A stretch of DNA of 64,000 nucleotides from NCBI RefSeq assembly GCF_949628215.1, contig NC_134276.1, positions 37,588,067 to 37,652,066 of the forward strand, given 5' to 3'. The DNA comes from Phalacrocorax aristotelis. Taxonomy: Eukaryota > Chordata > Aves > Suliformes > Phalacrocoracidae. Below the pieces are notes generated by a model. It saw nothing but the letters and a program-made list of their open reading frames with translations. It made no database searches and had not been told where the DNA came from. Shown piece by piece: positions 13,144 to 25,572 of this stretch. The translations under genes and the position numbers were made by a program. Within the stretch, counting starts at the first letter, position 1. Every line of letters starts with the position of its first letter.

Positions 13144-13640
13144 TGTGCTGGTTTTGGCTGAGAAGGGGTTAATTCTCCTCACTGTGGGGGTCGGCTACCT
13201 TTCCAGCTTCCCGCGCTCTGCCGCGTGGCGTGGCAGGGGGGGCTGGGAGGGGCAGGGCCATGGTGGGGGCGGCTGACCCCGACTGGCCAATGGCAGGTTC
13301 ATTCCATACCATGTGACACCATGACCAGTATATTGGGGGGGGCAGTGGCAGCACAGGCACGGCGTGGCGTCGGGTCGGCGGGCGGCGAGCGACTGCGGCG
13401 CGTGGGGTTTGTTCCGGCGGTTCGTTCCCCCTCTCCCCTCCCTTCCCCCCTCCCCCGGGGCTTTGCGCCTCTCGTTGTTCTCCTTTACATTGCATTTCTA
13501 CTGTTGTTTCTTTTAATTTTAATTATTAAACTGTTCTTATCCCAACCCACGAGTGTTACCCTTCTGATTCTCTCCCCCATCTACCGGTGGGGGAGTGAGC
13601 GAGCAGCTGTGTGGGGCTGAGCTGCCGCTAAACCACAACA
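13144..13640 (+). mobile_element. Young-looking solo ERV LTR, 497 bp
   Basis: Begins TGTGCTGGTTTTGGCTG and ends CTAAACCACAACA. It is flanked by perfect GGCCC duplications, so it is a solo LTR left by recombination between the two ends of a provirus. U3 contains a G-rich tract (13236-13269) and a CpG-dense block (about 13356-13402). An ATTAAA signal at 13525-13530 is followed by CTGTTCTTATCCCAACCCAC, wording shared with the LTR at 44523. It interrupts CR1 copy 1 between the ORF2 linker and RT, so it is younger than that CR1. Retained CpGs and intact ends suggest a fairly recent insertion. The open frames across it on both strands are compositional artefacts of GC richness. Confidence 0.95.
13525..13530 (+). 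promoter_or_regulatory. Candidate polyadenylation signal of the LTR (ATTAAA)
   Basis: ATTAAA sits inside the conserved AATTATTAAACTGTTC block, about 110 bases before the LTR end. The same block occurs in the 44523 LTR (ATTAAA at 44772-44777) and reversed in the 9407 LTR. This position fits a signal near the U3/R-U5 border. Whether it is used is not shown. Confidence 0.5.
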
Positions 13641-13645
13641 GGCCC
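13641..13645. repeat. Target site duplication, right copy (GGCCC)
   Basis: Exact repeat of 13139-13143, directly after the terminal ACA of the LTR. Confidence 0.9.
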
Positions 13646-15506
13646 CTTCCTTGTTCAGCAGTGGGCCTGCTGTATCTTGTCTTCCTTTTACTGCTGATGT
13701 ATTTCAAGAAGCCCTTCTTGTTACCTTTGACATGCATTTCCAGATTTAATTCCAAGTGGGCCTTGACCTTCCTCATCGCATCTCTGCACACCCTGACAAC
13801 ATTCCAATATTCCTCCCAAGTGGCCAGTCCCTTTCTCCACATACTGTGAACCTCCTGCTTCCATTTGAGTTTCTCTAGAAGCTCTTTGCTCATCCATGTG
13901 GGTCTCCTGGCTCCTCTGCCTGACTTCTTCCTTCTAGGGATGCACCGATCCTAAGCTCGGAAAAAGTGGTCCTGGAATACTGTCCAGCTCTCTTGGACGT
14001 CCCTGCCTTCCAGAGCCCTCGCCCATGGGACTCCTCCTAGCAGGTCTTTGAAGAGGCCAAAGTTGGCCTTCTTGAAGTCCAGGGTTGTAACCCGACTCAT
14101 AGCCCTGCTTCTACCTCGCAGTACCCTAAACTCAACCATCTCATGGTCACTGCAGCCAAGGCTACTCCCAACTCTCACATCCTCAACCAGCCTTTCCTTG
14201 TTTGTTAGGATAAGGTCAAGCAGCACATCTTGCCTTGTTGGCTCCTCCAAAACTTGCAGCTAAAAGTTGTCCTCAATGCTCTGCAGGAACATTCTGGATC
14301 ATACATGGCTCACTGTGTTGATTTTCCATGGTTGAAAGCCCCTATGAGGACCAGGTCCTGCAATTGCAAGGCTACTTCCAGCTGTCTGTAGAAGGATTCA
14401 TCAACTTCCTCTTCTTGATCAGGTGACCTGTAGCAAACCCCACAACAGTGTCACCCATATTTGGCTGTCCCTTAATTTTTACCCACAAATTATATCCATG
14501 TCTCTCTTGTACGGAGCAGCCCAAAGCTGTACACAAAACTCCAGGTGTGGCCTCACGAGTGCTGAGTAGAGGGGAAGGATCACCTCCCTCAACATGCTGC
14601 ACCACTCCTAATGCAGCCCAGGATACCATTAACGATCTTTGTGTCAAAAGCACAGTTTTGGCTCATGTTCAAGTTGCTGTCCAATAGGCCCCCAGGTCCT
14701 TTTCTGCCAAACCGCTTTGAGGCTGGGTAGCACCCAGCTTGTACAGGTGCATGGAGTTCTTCCTCTCCAGGTGCAGGACATTACACTTCCCCTTGTTGAA
14801 CTACAACAGATTCCTGTTGGCCCATTTCTCCAGCCTGTCAAGGTCCCTCTGCATGGCAGCATGACTCTCTGGCATATCAGCCACTTCTCCCAGTCTGGTG
14901 TCATCAGCAGACTTGCTGGAGGGTACACTCTGCACCATCATCTGGATTATTAATGAAGATGCTGAGCAGGATTGGACTCACTATAGACCTCTGGGGTACA
15001 CCACTCATTACTGAGGTTCCTGAAGGCCAGGCTGGTTAGTAAGACTGAGGCAAAGGCAGCATTCAGTGCCCCAGCCTTTTTCATGTCCTGTGTAACCAGG
15101 TCCACAAACCCATTTCATTGAGCAATGGGCCTGCATTTTCCTTATTCGTTCTTTCATCACCTAGTACTTATACAAGTCCTTCTTGTCGCCTTTGACATTG
15201 CTGGACAGAGTTAATTCCATTTGGGCTGTAGCTTTCCTGACTTCATCCCTGGGTGCTCAGATAATATTTCTGTTTTCCTCCCAGGTTATCCATCCCTGCT
15301 TGCACCTGCTGTATGCTTCCTGGTTCTATCTGAGTTTGGCAAGGAGCTCTTTGTTCATCCACGCAGGCCTTCTGGCATTTTTGCCTGACTTCTTATTTGT
15401 TGGGATTGAGCTCCCCAGATGTTGGAGGAGGCAACTATTAGCCAACTTTCTTGGTCCTTTCTTCCCTCCGGGGCCTTATCCCATGGGACTCTTCCAAGCA
15501 GACCTT

Positions 15507-16124
15507 TCAAGAGGCCAAAGTCTGCTCTTTTGAAGTCCAGAGCTGTGAGCTTGTGTTTGACCCTCCACCCTCAGGATCCCAAACTCCACCATCACCGCAG
15601 CCAAGGCTGCCTTTGATCTTCACATCCCCAGTGAGACCTTCCTTGTTGGTCAGTAGAAGGTCCAGCAAAGCACTTCTCCTCACTGCCTCTCCTCTCACTT
15701 GGTGGAGGAAGACATCACCAATGTGCTCCTGGAACCCCCTGGGTTGCTTATGCCCTGCTGTGCTCTCCCTCCAGCAGGTACCAGGGTGCTTGAAATCCCC
15801 CATGAGGACCGGGGCCTGTGAACGGGAGGCTGTTTCTGTCTTTCTGTAGAGGTCCTCATCCACTTGTTCTTCCTGGTTGGGCTGCCTGTAGCAGACACCC
15901 ACTGTAATGTCACCTTTGTCTGTCCTCTCTTTAGTCGCAACCCATAAACCCCCATTGGTTCTGCACCCATCCCCAGGTAGAGCTCCATGCACTCCATGGG
16001 CTCTCTCACACAGAGGGGAACTCCCCTCTACATCTTCCCTTCCTGTCCTTCCTAGGGAGCCCATACCCCACCACTGCAACATTCTAGTCATGGAAGCCAT
16101 CCCACCACATTGCCGCAATCCCAA
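15507..16124 (-). pseudogene. CR1 ORF2 endonuclease remnant, copy 0 (longest open frame in the window)
   Basis: 205 codons are open. The AP-endonuclease-like domain is recognisable from KGDITVGVCYRQP (residues ~70-82), APVLMGDFKHPGTCW (~104-118) and LLDLLLTNKE (~163-172). In this family the loop is normally GDFN, with the asparagine holding the active site. Here residue 112 is lysine (AAG, plus-strand CTT at 15789-15791). Downstream, where S-D-H is expected, the frame reads G-D-G. Both changes mean the enzyme would not cut DNA, so the open frame survives by chance. The first ~50 residues before the recognisable part may be out of the original frame. Confidence 0.8.
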
Positions 16125-16279
16125 GAAGATTGTAGCCCTTCAGCTTTACACATGTCCCTGACTTTATTCCTATGACTGTGTATCTGTGTGTACAGGCACT
16201 TTAAAGAGGCACCTCAGTATGTTGAGTTCCTGGAGAAGCTTTGAGGGATTTTTCCATAATGGTGCCTTGTATCCATTTC

Positions 16280-16780
16280 TTATTCTCAGTTTAAAGCCCT
16301 CCTTACGAGGTCAGGCATCCCATTGACAAAAATAGCTTTGTCCTGCTTAATGAGGTGGATAGCACCTCTCTTTAGCAGATGCTGATTAGCAAACAGGGTC
16401 CCATAGTTAAAGAAGCCAAACCTGTCTTAAACAGCAGTTCTGCAGCTAATTATTGACTTGTCCTATTACTGCCCTTCTCCTCACAGCCTTTCTCCTCACC
16501 AGCAGGATTAACAACACCACCTGGGCCCACATGCCTTTGTCTATCACGCCCAGAGTCCCTACAGGGGACTTTTGATACTGTTCCGGTTTCCCCTGGCAGT
16601 ATCATTTTTGCCACAGGAATAAGAACAATGGGTGTGGTAGTCAGAGGGCCTGGTGAGTTTTGGCCATCCCTCCACAACATTCCGGATCCTGTTCCTTGGC
16701 AGGCAGCATATCTCTCAAGATGACTGGTCAGGTTGGCAGATGGGTGTCTTTGATTTGCCATTTCTTCTTACCAGTCTTGC
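16280..16780 (-). pseudogene. CR1 ORF1 SGNH-esterase remnant, copy 0
   Basis: Minus-strand translation in mixed frames gives the order expected of the CR1 ORF1 esterase. It starts with GKSKTPICQPDQSS (about 16750) where the family has the GDSL-block region, then a CLP-type segment and RPSDY. A G-K-N-D version of the GxND block follows (about 16610), then VVLLILLV, and finally sequence like the DHGTLFEKPGLL / HLSKRGK blocks (about 16290-16440). CR1 ORF1 proteins bind RNA and carry this lipase-like domain. The frame changes several times and key residues are altered, so it is dead. The identification is from block order, not from one long frame. Confidence 0.7.
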
Positions 16781-17060
16781 ATAGTTTAGGGTTAGGTGGA
16801 CCAGGTTCTTTGCTTGGAGACATGTCTGACTCCTCTTCATCTTGAGAATGGTGAACCTATTTTGCAGTTTTAAGCAGTTAGGTGGGGCAGTAGCCTTCCT
16901 TTTCATGCCAGTATCCTTCCCCTTTTCCTGAGGTTTTGCTTACCTTCATAGTGAGGGTAGAGACTGCCTGCTTCTCTAATGCAGGTGGGCGTGGGGGCTT
17001 TTCAGGCTGCTGAGTCTCAGAGAAGATCCTGACTATTTCCCATGTAGATGGTTGGTTTTC

Positions 17061-20000
17061 TTCTCTCACATGGTCTAAGGTATAATGGACAGAAGTAGCT
17101 GCATATTGGAAAACATGCAACATTCATCCATATGTACCAGTCCGAGAGATTCAGTGGGCAAAGGCTCCTGTTCAGTAGTGGCAGGGAGTAGGTGCAGTTT
17201 TGCACACTCTATAACAGAGATGAAGGCACAGGGGAGCCGTGCTGGGCTGGAGTTCAGAGGATCCCAACAACAGTAAAATATTTTTATATACAGTCTCTTA
17301 CATGTACCAGTGCCATGTTCTTCAATAGGTGACAGACAGAAACCCCCACTCAATTATGTTTCACTTTATATATGTTTCTGATTCTAACAGGCTAATTAAT
17401 TATTCTGTCTTATTAGGTATGAAGGTACACATTTCCTTTTTGTGTACAGCAGTAGTACTTACCCTTACGACTTAATGAAGTGATGAAGGACAGATGGCTA
17501 AAGGGCTAGGAATAGTAAAATCACCCTGAATTTGTTCTAAACTTATATTAACTTATTTTACACAGTCTTGCTTTTGTCTAGCATTTTGGGAAAGATGGGA
17601 TGGTTTATCTTTATCTTGAATCATTCCAAATAAAATTGACTCCTTACTTTTTTTCATTCTGCATTATCTAGAGGCCCAAATATATAATACACTAACTACT
17701 GAAAAACAGCTGTGATTTTTAATTCCACTTGAAATTGTTCTATAAAGTTATTGATGTATAAACATATGGTATGAGGAAGGTAGACTGCTGTCTTATTTGG
17801 GTACAGTCCTTCTCAGGAGAAGTATCCCACTACATATAGATTTGGAAACTATGCAAGAGCAACTCCATAAACAACCATTTTAAAAACAAATCCGCAACTA
17901 TTGCAGTTTCAGCTGGAGAAGAGACATGAAGTACTTTTAATGCTTAGATGAAGCTTGTAAGATAGCAGAGAGCCTCATTTCCATAGCAGCCAAATTTTAT
18001 GAAGCCCTAAGCCAATTATTTAATTAGCTAATTTGCTCAGTCACAAATAATTTGCTGGTAGCTTTAAATGTCAGATTTGAAAACACTGGGGAGAGTTAGT
18101 CCTAGTGGAAAGTATATTATTGAGACTAGAATTCCCTTACCAGGTTTTTCCAGGAAGTCTCAACAGGTTTGAGGGATGAAGATCAGTTTGTACTGGTGAT
18201 TGTGTTGAGGAGTGGGGAGGAAAGAGGAGAAAACAGTAGCATGAATCTTAAGGGATGATGAACTTGGTTGCCTAAATAATTCTTACAGAGATTATACTTC
18301 TCTAATACCTCATTTGAACTCTGAATCATTTCTGGGCATATGTATGTTCATGAAGCAAATAGACTTGTTCACCTTCTTACCAACACTAGGAAAGGGAATT
18401 TTAGCCCTTTGGAGGAAAAGGTATGTTTAGATTTTCTTTAGCCCATATTATTTCTGCTGTTTTACTGTTTTAGTCTCCAAATCTATTTTGTTTTCCCGAA
18501 TTCACATCCCTTCTGGTCATTAAACCTTTCTGCCTGCATAGTGCCATTTTTAGAATAGCTTTGCCTCCCTGTAACTTCATCTCTGCTCTATCATTGGTTC
18601 TTCCCATTTTCCAGGACAGGAAGAAAACAGAAACAACAGGATTTTAAAACTCTTGACCTGTCTTTTTCTCCTTTACTGACATACTGTAACAGCAAGAGAA
18701 CTGGCAAATTCATCTGCCAGTTTCAGCAGCAGCCCTTTTGCTTACCTGCTGAGTGAGAACAGTCATTCTCAAGAACTGTTCTTCTAAAACTTTCCTCCAC
18801 CCCTAAAATCAAGTAATTTGTAAGAGATTCCTGAGCATTGGCAATACTGGGATGATGGGGAGGTAAGCACAGAGAAAGAAGTTTTGGAAGAATTCCAAGG
18901 GGTTAGCATTATGCTTTTCTCCCCATTAACTGTCATTCCCAAAAATATTTCCAAAATGTCTTTCAAGCAACTCCTCTCCCCCAGTTAGCACAATCTTTCC
19001 TTTGCATGTGTCTAGTTAGATCTCTTGTTTTTGTTAGAATTCCTATCATACTTTTTTTTCCCCTTAACAGCTGTGATTCTCCTCTCTCCCCACAAATACT
19101 CTTGGTCTCCTCTATCAAGATTATAGTTGCTGAGTCTTCAGGAGAAAAAATATCCTACTCACAAGTAGGAAGGTGAAGGTAAATCAAAGTTGTCAGCATT
19201 CAGCATTTCTTAAATCTGAGATTTTTAAGCTACCAACATGGTTGTTTTGGATGGTCTGAAAACCTGATTTCTGAATACTGAATGATTGCACTGAGATAAC
19301 TAGAGAGTTTTGTTCCTGATGCTTTTTCTTTCCTTCATGTTCTTCTCTGTGTGACATGTCAGTTTAACAGGTACAGTCAATTAAATACGATTTGAAGTCT
19401 TAAGTCATGAAGGATTTAATGTACTAGGGACTATTGTGTTAAAAGTTATGTATAAGCAGACTGTGTTGACTCAAATTTTGCTTTTGAAAATGGTCGATAG
19501 AGACACAGTACTGTGGAGAAAGGAAGAAAGGTTTTTCTGCTGCTATTTTCTGTATGTTCAAAACAATGCAAATAATCCAGCTACATGGACACATACACAT
19601 AAACCAGACTATCTCAGCTAATATGTGTCATGTAATGATTTATCTTGTAATTTCCTCTCTCTCACAGAAGCACACACACTCAACATATACACACACATAA
19701 ATATTATTCTTCAGCCGTTATCTCAAAAATACTTGGATTCTGCTGCACGAATACAGAAAACATGCTGCAAAGCTACTGTTATTAGTTCTATTCTCTGTCT
19801 TATTATGTTTATCTCTTCTAGAGACAAAAGGAGAATTAAAACACCTCTGTTATATTGTCAAAAAGCTAATTAAAGAAAGTTAAAAATAATATCAACAAAT
19901 AAAAGTTTATCATAAGAATCCACTCAAGGCCAAACAAGCAGATGCCCAGCAATCCCTAATCTCTCCAGTTTTTACACATAATTCAACCCTTATATAAATA

Positions 20001-23000
20001 TTAAAGGTAATATTGGCTCTGAGAACATAGATGTTTATCCTCAGGCCATCAGCAATAAAGCTGGCTTCGTGTAGCATGATAAGTAAATGCAGATACATAT
20101 TAAAGGTATTATTGTTTATTGCCTTATTTCCTTCATGTTGTAGGCAAAAGCTTCCATCTGTTGTACAATATTAAGCTCCCATGTTTAATCTCCTTATTGT
20201 TTAATTTTCGCTTTTTTCTCTTTGTTTTTCAAAGATCAGTTTCCTTTTTTTTAAGCATTTACTGTAACACTACTTTTTCAACATTGCTTACGTTGTTTTC
20301 TTGCAGTATCTTCATTTACGTATGTCTGAACCAAGCTGAAATATAGCAGGAAAAGAATGAGTCATAAATAAACCAAACCACAATATTTTCTCTGAATATT
20401 GAAGGAAGGCAAGACACTGACCCCAGGGAGACATCAGAAATGTATATACTAATATTTCATAAGAAATGAAGAATTCTCCTGCTATATTACCTCATCTTGA
20501 CACCATGTAAATGGTCTATATTTTAATTCACCACTTTAAAATGAGAATAAAATATGGTTTTTTATATAAGGGTTTGGACAATATAAATTATTTAATTTGG
20601 CTGCTGCTTTATGTATTAGATACAGACCAATTCATTACCTTTTGGTTTGTTTGGTTTTCAATCCCCAACACTGTTATAAAATAAAAATGGTTTAACTTCT
20701 CACCGTACAAAAGGGACCAACCATTTGCGATTTAACTTCTGGGTAGACTTTGTAAAAATATTTTTTTTACTAATTTATGACTTTGATTGAAAGATTGACA
20801 ACAATACTACTGTCAGCTGTATCCCAAGGTTAAAACACTTGATTTAAAATGACAGGTAGACTTGAATGATCTTCCAATCCAGATTTGATTAAGAAGTCCA
20901 TAATGACATGAGTCTCATAGCAAGTCATGGCATACAGTGGAAATTGTCTTTTTTCCTGCTATGACAGAATTATCTGGTGACTCAAGTACTTTTCTCATAA
21001 TGGTTCCAGAAGGTGGCAGAATTATAATTATGACACTGGCAAGAATAGACCCTTATTCGTATTTTTTCTTATAATTGTGATATTGAACTGTTTTGATAGC
21101 TCTAATTAGTGCTAGTGGCAAATTGCTTTGTGAGATTTTGGAGTTTCTCCCTGTATTTAATTTCAGGAGTTTGTGGTTCTTTGCTTCTCCTTTCCTTGAT
21201 TTGAATTTGAGCTTATTTTAAATGAAAAAAAAAAAAAAACCAACTATGGATATTTTTAAAAGTTCTATAACCTTAATTAAGAAGAATCATACAGTAGGTG
21301 GACAAGTACGTAAACCCAATACTGCCTTCATTAAGGAGTTTCATAAAACAGGGAGAGAAATTAATAGTCAAGCTCTGTTTTCCATTATTTGACAGTGTAA
21401 ACATAAAGGATTTCCACTAAAATGAGACACTTACTCAGAATTTGTTAGAGCTGACCAAGATTTGGTGTAAAAATCATTACATTTATCATACTTATTTCTA
21501 AGCTGCAATAAGAGGACACCACCTCTTGTTGAAAGAATATAAATTCTGTATCTAGATTGCATTTTTCATAACATATTCTGATTTAGTGTAAGATAATCAG
21601 TAAGTAAAGACACAGTTGGTACTAGGTCCCTTCAAAGATTATTCTTTAGTAATTTAGGTAGTAGGAATGTTTGTTTAAGCAGATGGAGCCTCATCATTTT
21701 AATTGTCATAAATAAAACTGTATATTAGAACTTACAAAATTCAAGTGCTGAATCAGAGGAATATTGCTATTTTAGTGTTTGTGATACATTGAAATAAATG
21801 TTTCTATCAGAATATCAGGGGAGAAGTTGTTTATGTACCTCGCTAGAACATATATCACTAAATTGTGAATTTTCTGAAATGAGCATGGCAGAACTTCATA
21901 ACTTCTTGCTGCATTATGAAACCACAGACAACAATCTCTGGGGACTGTGAGGTAAAATGACTTTTGGGGAGCAAAAGGGGAGGGGGTTGTCTATGCAAAT
22001 CACTGGACTTCAGTTTGGATTCTCATCCTATGCTATGTAGTAATATTAGAGCATCATAATTGTCACCTCAGGCCTCAGAATCTGTCAATGTCTAAAATTA
22101 AATCACTAAAAGAAACTAGTTTGACTAGCAAAGCATTAATGTATCAGCATTAATACAGTGAAGTTAGCTAAAGGCCAAAGGACAGAGCCTGAGATTGGCC
22201 ACGCACTTAACATGCCAATGTGATAGCTCTCTGTACTGCCATAAAACAATTACTCCCAGCGAAGGTGTTTTCCTGAAGTCTGGTAAATAATCAAATATGG
22301 GTGAATTGCCTAGGAAATCTATTTGAATCCCATATTCATATAGACATTTTGAAAGGTATAATCAAAAAGAACTTGTCCTACTGCAGGGGGTAGTGAATAT
22401 CAAAATGAAAGGGGTAATAATAATAGAGTCTCACAAGCATAAAAAAGCTGGTAGCCCTCTCTGACACAGAAAGGATGGGAAGTTTAGAGATGTGCAAGCA
22501 CATTAAGATCAGCCTTTTACTCTGCCTGAAGCTGGTTTGGGTAAGTTTAGTTCAGAGTAAAAGTGAATGCCTTGTGTTAAAAGTATTCTCATTTTACTCA
22601 TGCTAGTTTCCCTGAGTCTATAATAAACACAACTTTTTGTTTGTTTGCTTGTCGTCTTCTCAGGAGTGAAGACAACCCCTTAGAAGACTGGATGATGAGG
22701 AAATGTGCATGAAAACAGTAATCTGACAGCCTCATATTTTGTAAGGTGTTTTAATTAACTTCATAGAACAGGATTCATCTTACATACCTTCAGACATCTG
22801 AAAAAGTAATTATCTATGTCTATGCTAGTCATATCATTTCCCTTTCTTGGAATAGAAATAATGCTTGCATTCCCTTCTAAAACAAGTATCTAAGATCACC
22901 CTTGGAGATGTCAGTATCCCTCCAGTGACTATATATAAGGTCCTCTGATTACCAGCTTAGATTTATATGATTTAATGATGCCTAAAATTAAATTAAATGA

Positions 23001-24990
23001 ATGACATCCATTCTTCCTTTGCAACAGCGTATTTTCCCCAAAACCAAAGCAACCCTGAAATATCACTATAGTAATACTCTATTTGACTGTTTTTTCTTCT
23101 GTTAAACAGTACTACTTTTTAATTATATATACTGTACAATAGATTAGTGTATTACTAGTCTGAAGAGAATGATGCTATGAACTCTCTGAATTCTTTGGGT
23201 TTTTTGTAAATACATAGATGTTTGTGACAAGAATATTTCCAAATGCTCACAAAGGTAGAAAAGTATTCTTCCTTAGTTCTGATACCAGTTCCTCTGGATG
23301 ATTGTGTACTATTCACTGCACTGTAACATCCAGAGATGTGTCATTATGTGTCATTATGATAACATAACGGACACAAGACCTTGTCTCTGCCAAATCATAG
23401 CTGTATTGATGTCAATGGGATTATTGCCACTGACTTTCACAAGACTAGAATGTGGAATCGTATTCTATCAGACTGTCAGATCCAAGCAGCATGTTCTGAA
23501 TTAAACTTGACACCAATCAACACCTTAGATGGAAAATCAAGGCTTACCTTGGCTGCATAAGCTGTAGCAGGAGGACTTTTCCATCACAGTGAGACTAATA
23601 TATATTCCCATTGATGGTCCTTTTGATTTAAGTGAAATTAGTGGGGTTCAGCATACAAGATTTTGCACGATTGAGACTTAATGTAGCCTGTGCATGCTCC
23701 AGATGGAAAACTTTGTTGAGGATTTCTAACAGATTCATATGTTGCTGGGGAGCACCCTCTTTCTGACAAGGGTTTACAAGCCACAATTTTGTTCAGATAG
23801 AATTGGCCAGGCCTCTCATTTGATTCAGAACATGTTTCTTTTTAACAGAGCTGATCAGACACAGTATAAATGAAGAAGATGCCAAATCTAGGTCCCATTG
23901 ATGTCATCATTAGCTCTACTCCCACTGAGTCAATGGGACCGGGATTTGACCCACCGCCAAAAGATGAGCAATTATGGGGAAACAAGCAAAACAGCAGGAG
24001 AAGATTTTATCCAAAACAGACTTCTCATACACAGATAGAATCTTGATGAAGGAAAAGACAAAATAAGAGCTAGTATTTAGGTGAAATCCATTAACAAACG
24101 GTTTTTGTTTCCATAGTTAATTACCTACAGTGTAAAGTTTAGTGTGGCTTTAGGTATCTAAAGATACACACCTGAGTTTGGATGTAAGAGTATTAAGCAA
24201 ATATTAGAAATTTAGATACCTAACACAAGAGAGACAATACTGTATGCTGAGTTTTCCCATCCAGTATAACTATTAAGGATCTCATTAATAATAATCATGT
24301 CTGGTTTTAAGTTCAGAACAATTTATGTTGCGTAAGTAGGTATGTGTAACCTACTTCAGGAAGGTATTAAATTGAGTTATTTTCAAGATAATTAAATCAT
24401 ATGAACATAGATGTTTTTAAACTCCTACTTAATAAAAAAAGAATGCACGTAATGATCAGTACCTAGAGGCACGGCTTTTAAAATGTATCGGAAGATATGA
24501 AATGAAGACAAAGCTAACAGATGCATGAAAAAGATTCTAAAACTGAATCACAAAACCACAAAGAGCAAAAAAGAGATTATGAATTATCAACCAATAATGC
24601 TTACCAACTCAATAATAAAAAATGTTTAATAAATCCAGTAAAGCTTTAAGAGATGGAAGCTAAAATAAAAAAAATAGATTTTCTCTGATAACATCAGCTG
24701 TATCAGTTGTATATTGGCTGCAAGTATTCTGGAAAAGACCTTCATTCCACATACCTGCAGGATGACATGGTTGCCCTTTGCTAGAACTCAGGAGAAGAAA
24801 AACAAGGAACAATAAGGATAATTGTTACAGACCTTAACATGGCACTGAAATGAAGATTCAGTTCTGTTGTTTGCTGGTATTTTCTGCAGATACATCTCTG
24901 CAGAGGTGCTAGACAGCAGCCTAACCTGTTATCTGGAGTGAAGCTTCTATTGGTTTTGACTTTTATACTCAGGAGATGCAAAAAAAGAAG
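17061..24990. other. Unique AT-rich DNA, no gene seen
   Basis: The first ~240 bases may still be the 5' part of CR1 copy 0. Beyond about 17300 I see no transposon or coding sequence. Landmarks are an A-run near 21223-21239, a CA-rich patch at 19671-19700 and a 10-bp direct duplication (ATGTGTCATT twice) near 23335-23354. Two short segments (23399-23450 and 23895-23955) carry wording of the CCATTGA...TCAATGGG type found in very old amniote repeats. None of the open frames of 60-100 codons looks like a protein domain. Confidence 0.5.
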
Positions 24991-25572
24991 ACCAAATCAT
25001 GGGAAGCTGACACTGCCAGTAGCAGCAGTAGCCACAAGCCACATGCTGAGAGGAGTGTGAAGTGTGCGAGGTCCCTGGGAGGCGGCTGAAGGGGTTTTTG
25101 AGCCCCCGGCACCCTTGGGCTGTGTGTATGGAGGGAACAGCCAGGTCTCACAAGAGGTGCAGGCAAGAGTTGTGTGGTGCTGACTGTCTCCACAGCCATT
25201 TGAAACAGTGGATGGCCACATATAACTGTCCCCAAGGGAGTACTGCAGACAGGGTGCACAAACAGGGTGTACAAAGAGGGAGAAACATTGGTTCAGAGTG
25301 GTGTCAGCAGTTTGTGCGACAGTACATTGGAAGGACACATGGGAAGGGCGGCGCACTCTGCCTGTTGTCAGGCTGCTGCTTGGTCTGCTCACCTGCAGGC
25401 TTAGGCTGCAGCTCTGAAGGTCACTCCTGGTAGCTGCCAGCTCTGCAAGCCTACCCAGCAGCTTGAGGTCTCCAGGGAATGAGAAGGGCTTATTAGGCAG
25501 TGCTTTGACGCTGTGGGAAGCATGGTGGTAGAGACCAGGTGAGGGCTGCACTCTGCAGCAGAGGGGAATCAA

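Larger units (their letters stand above)
11437..14490 (-). mobile_element. CR1 LINE copy 1, 5'-truncated, nested inside copy 0
   Basis: The 3' end is at the left (GCAGAATCACAGAATGGTAGG). The element reads on the minus strand through the whole reverse transcriptase and most of the endonuclease, and is cut off inside the endonuclease at the right edge. Truncation at the 5' end is usual for CR1, which is copied from its 3' end at the target. A plus-strand LTR interrupts it at 13144-13640. TTAT-like sequence at both junctions with copy 0 (left ...CCATTAT, right ...ATTATATCC) may be a short target duplication. Its 3' kilobase is almost identical to copy 2 on the opposite strand. Confidence 0.9.
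11500..14490 (-). pseudogene. CR1 ORF2 remnant (endonuclease, reverse transcriptase), copy 1
   Basis: In CR1, ORF2 makes the protein that nicks the target and copies the element's RNA. Reading from right to left, the endonuclease enters already truncated at the block [18 protein letters not shown] (about 14480-14430). It retains DLILTN and the catalytic GCSDHE motif (SDH codons at 14143-14151). The linker follows (KKGFLKYISSKRK near 13750), then the LTR interruption. The RT begins with RSWKTGEVPEDWRKTDIMPIFKKGKK (about 12870-12790) and carries VVVYLDFSETFDTVSHSIL (about 12580). The catalytic box reads F-T-D-D (12292-12303), where CR1 normally has F-A-D-D. The RT tail has [13 protein letters not shown] (about 11880). 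Several frameshifts and the LTR make it non-functional. The longest clean pieces are 100-130 residues. Confidence 0.85.
14491..17060 (-). mobile_element. CR1 LINE copy 0, 5' segment (ORF2 and ORF1 remnants)
   Basis: At 14491 the sequence resumes with ATCCATGTCTCTCTTGTACGG, the expected continuation of the CR1 3' region broken off at 11436. It runs through the RT tail to about 15015. There it jumps to the pre-RT linker (...TTCCTGAAGGCCAGGCTGG...), indicating an internal deletion of the RT core. The endonuclease follows (about 15500-16130), then a spacer, then the ORF1 esterase (about 16280-16770) and more N-terminal ORF1 sequence to about 17060. The 5' limit is uncertain. Without copy 1 the element would span about 3 kb, short of a full-length CR1 of roughly 4.5 kb. 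Confidence 0.82.

Noticed and set aside
13169..13620. GC-rich open frames on both strands and a possible CpG-island promoter of a host gene
   Set aside because: The whole stretch is inside a solo LTR with clear ends and target duplications. The open frames follow from GC content.
25000..25572. 191-codon minus-strand frame and 123-codon plus-strand frame as a host gene
   Set aside because: This GC-richer segment leads directly into CR1 ORF1 and fits a CR1 5' leader.
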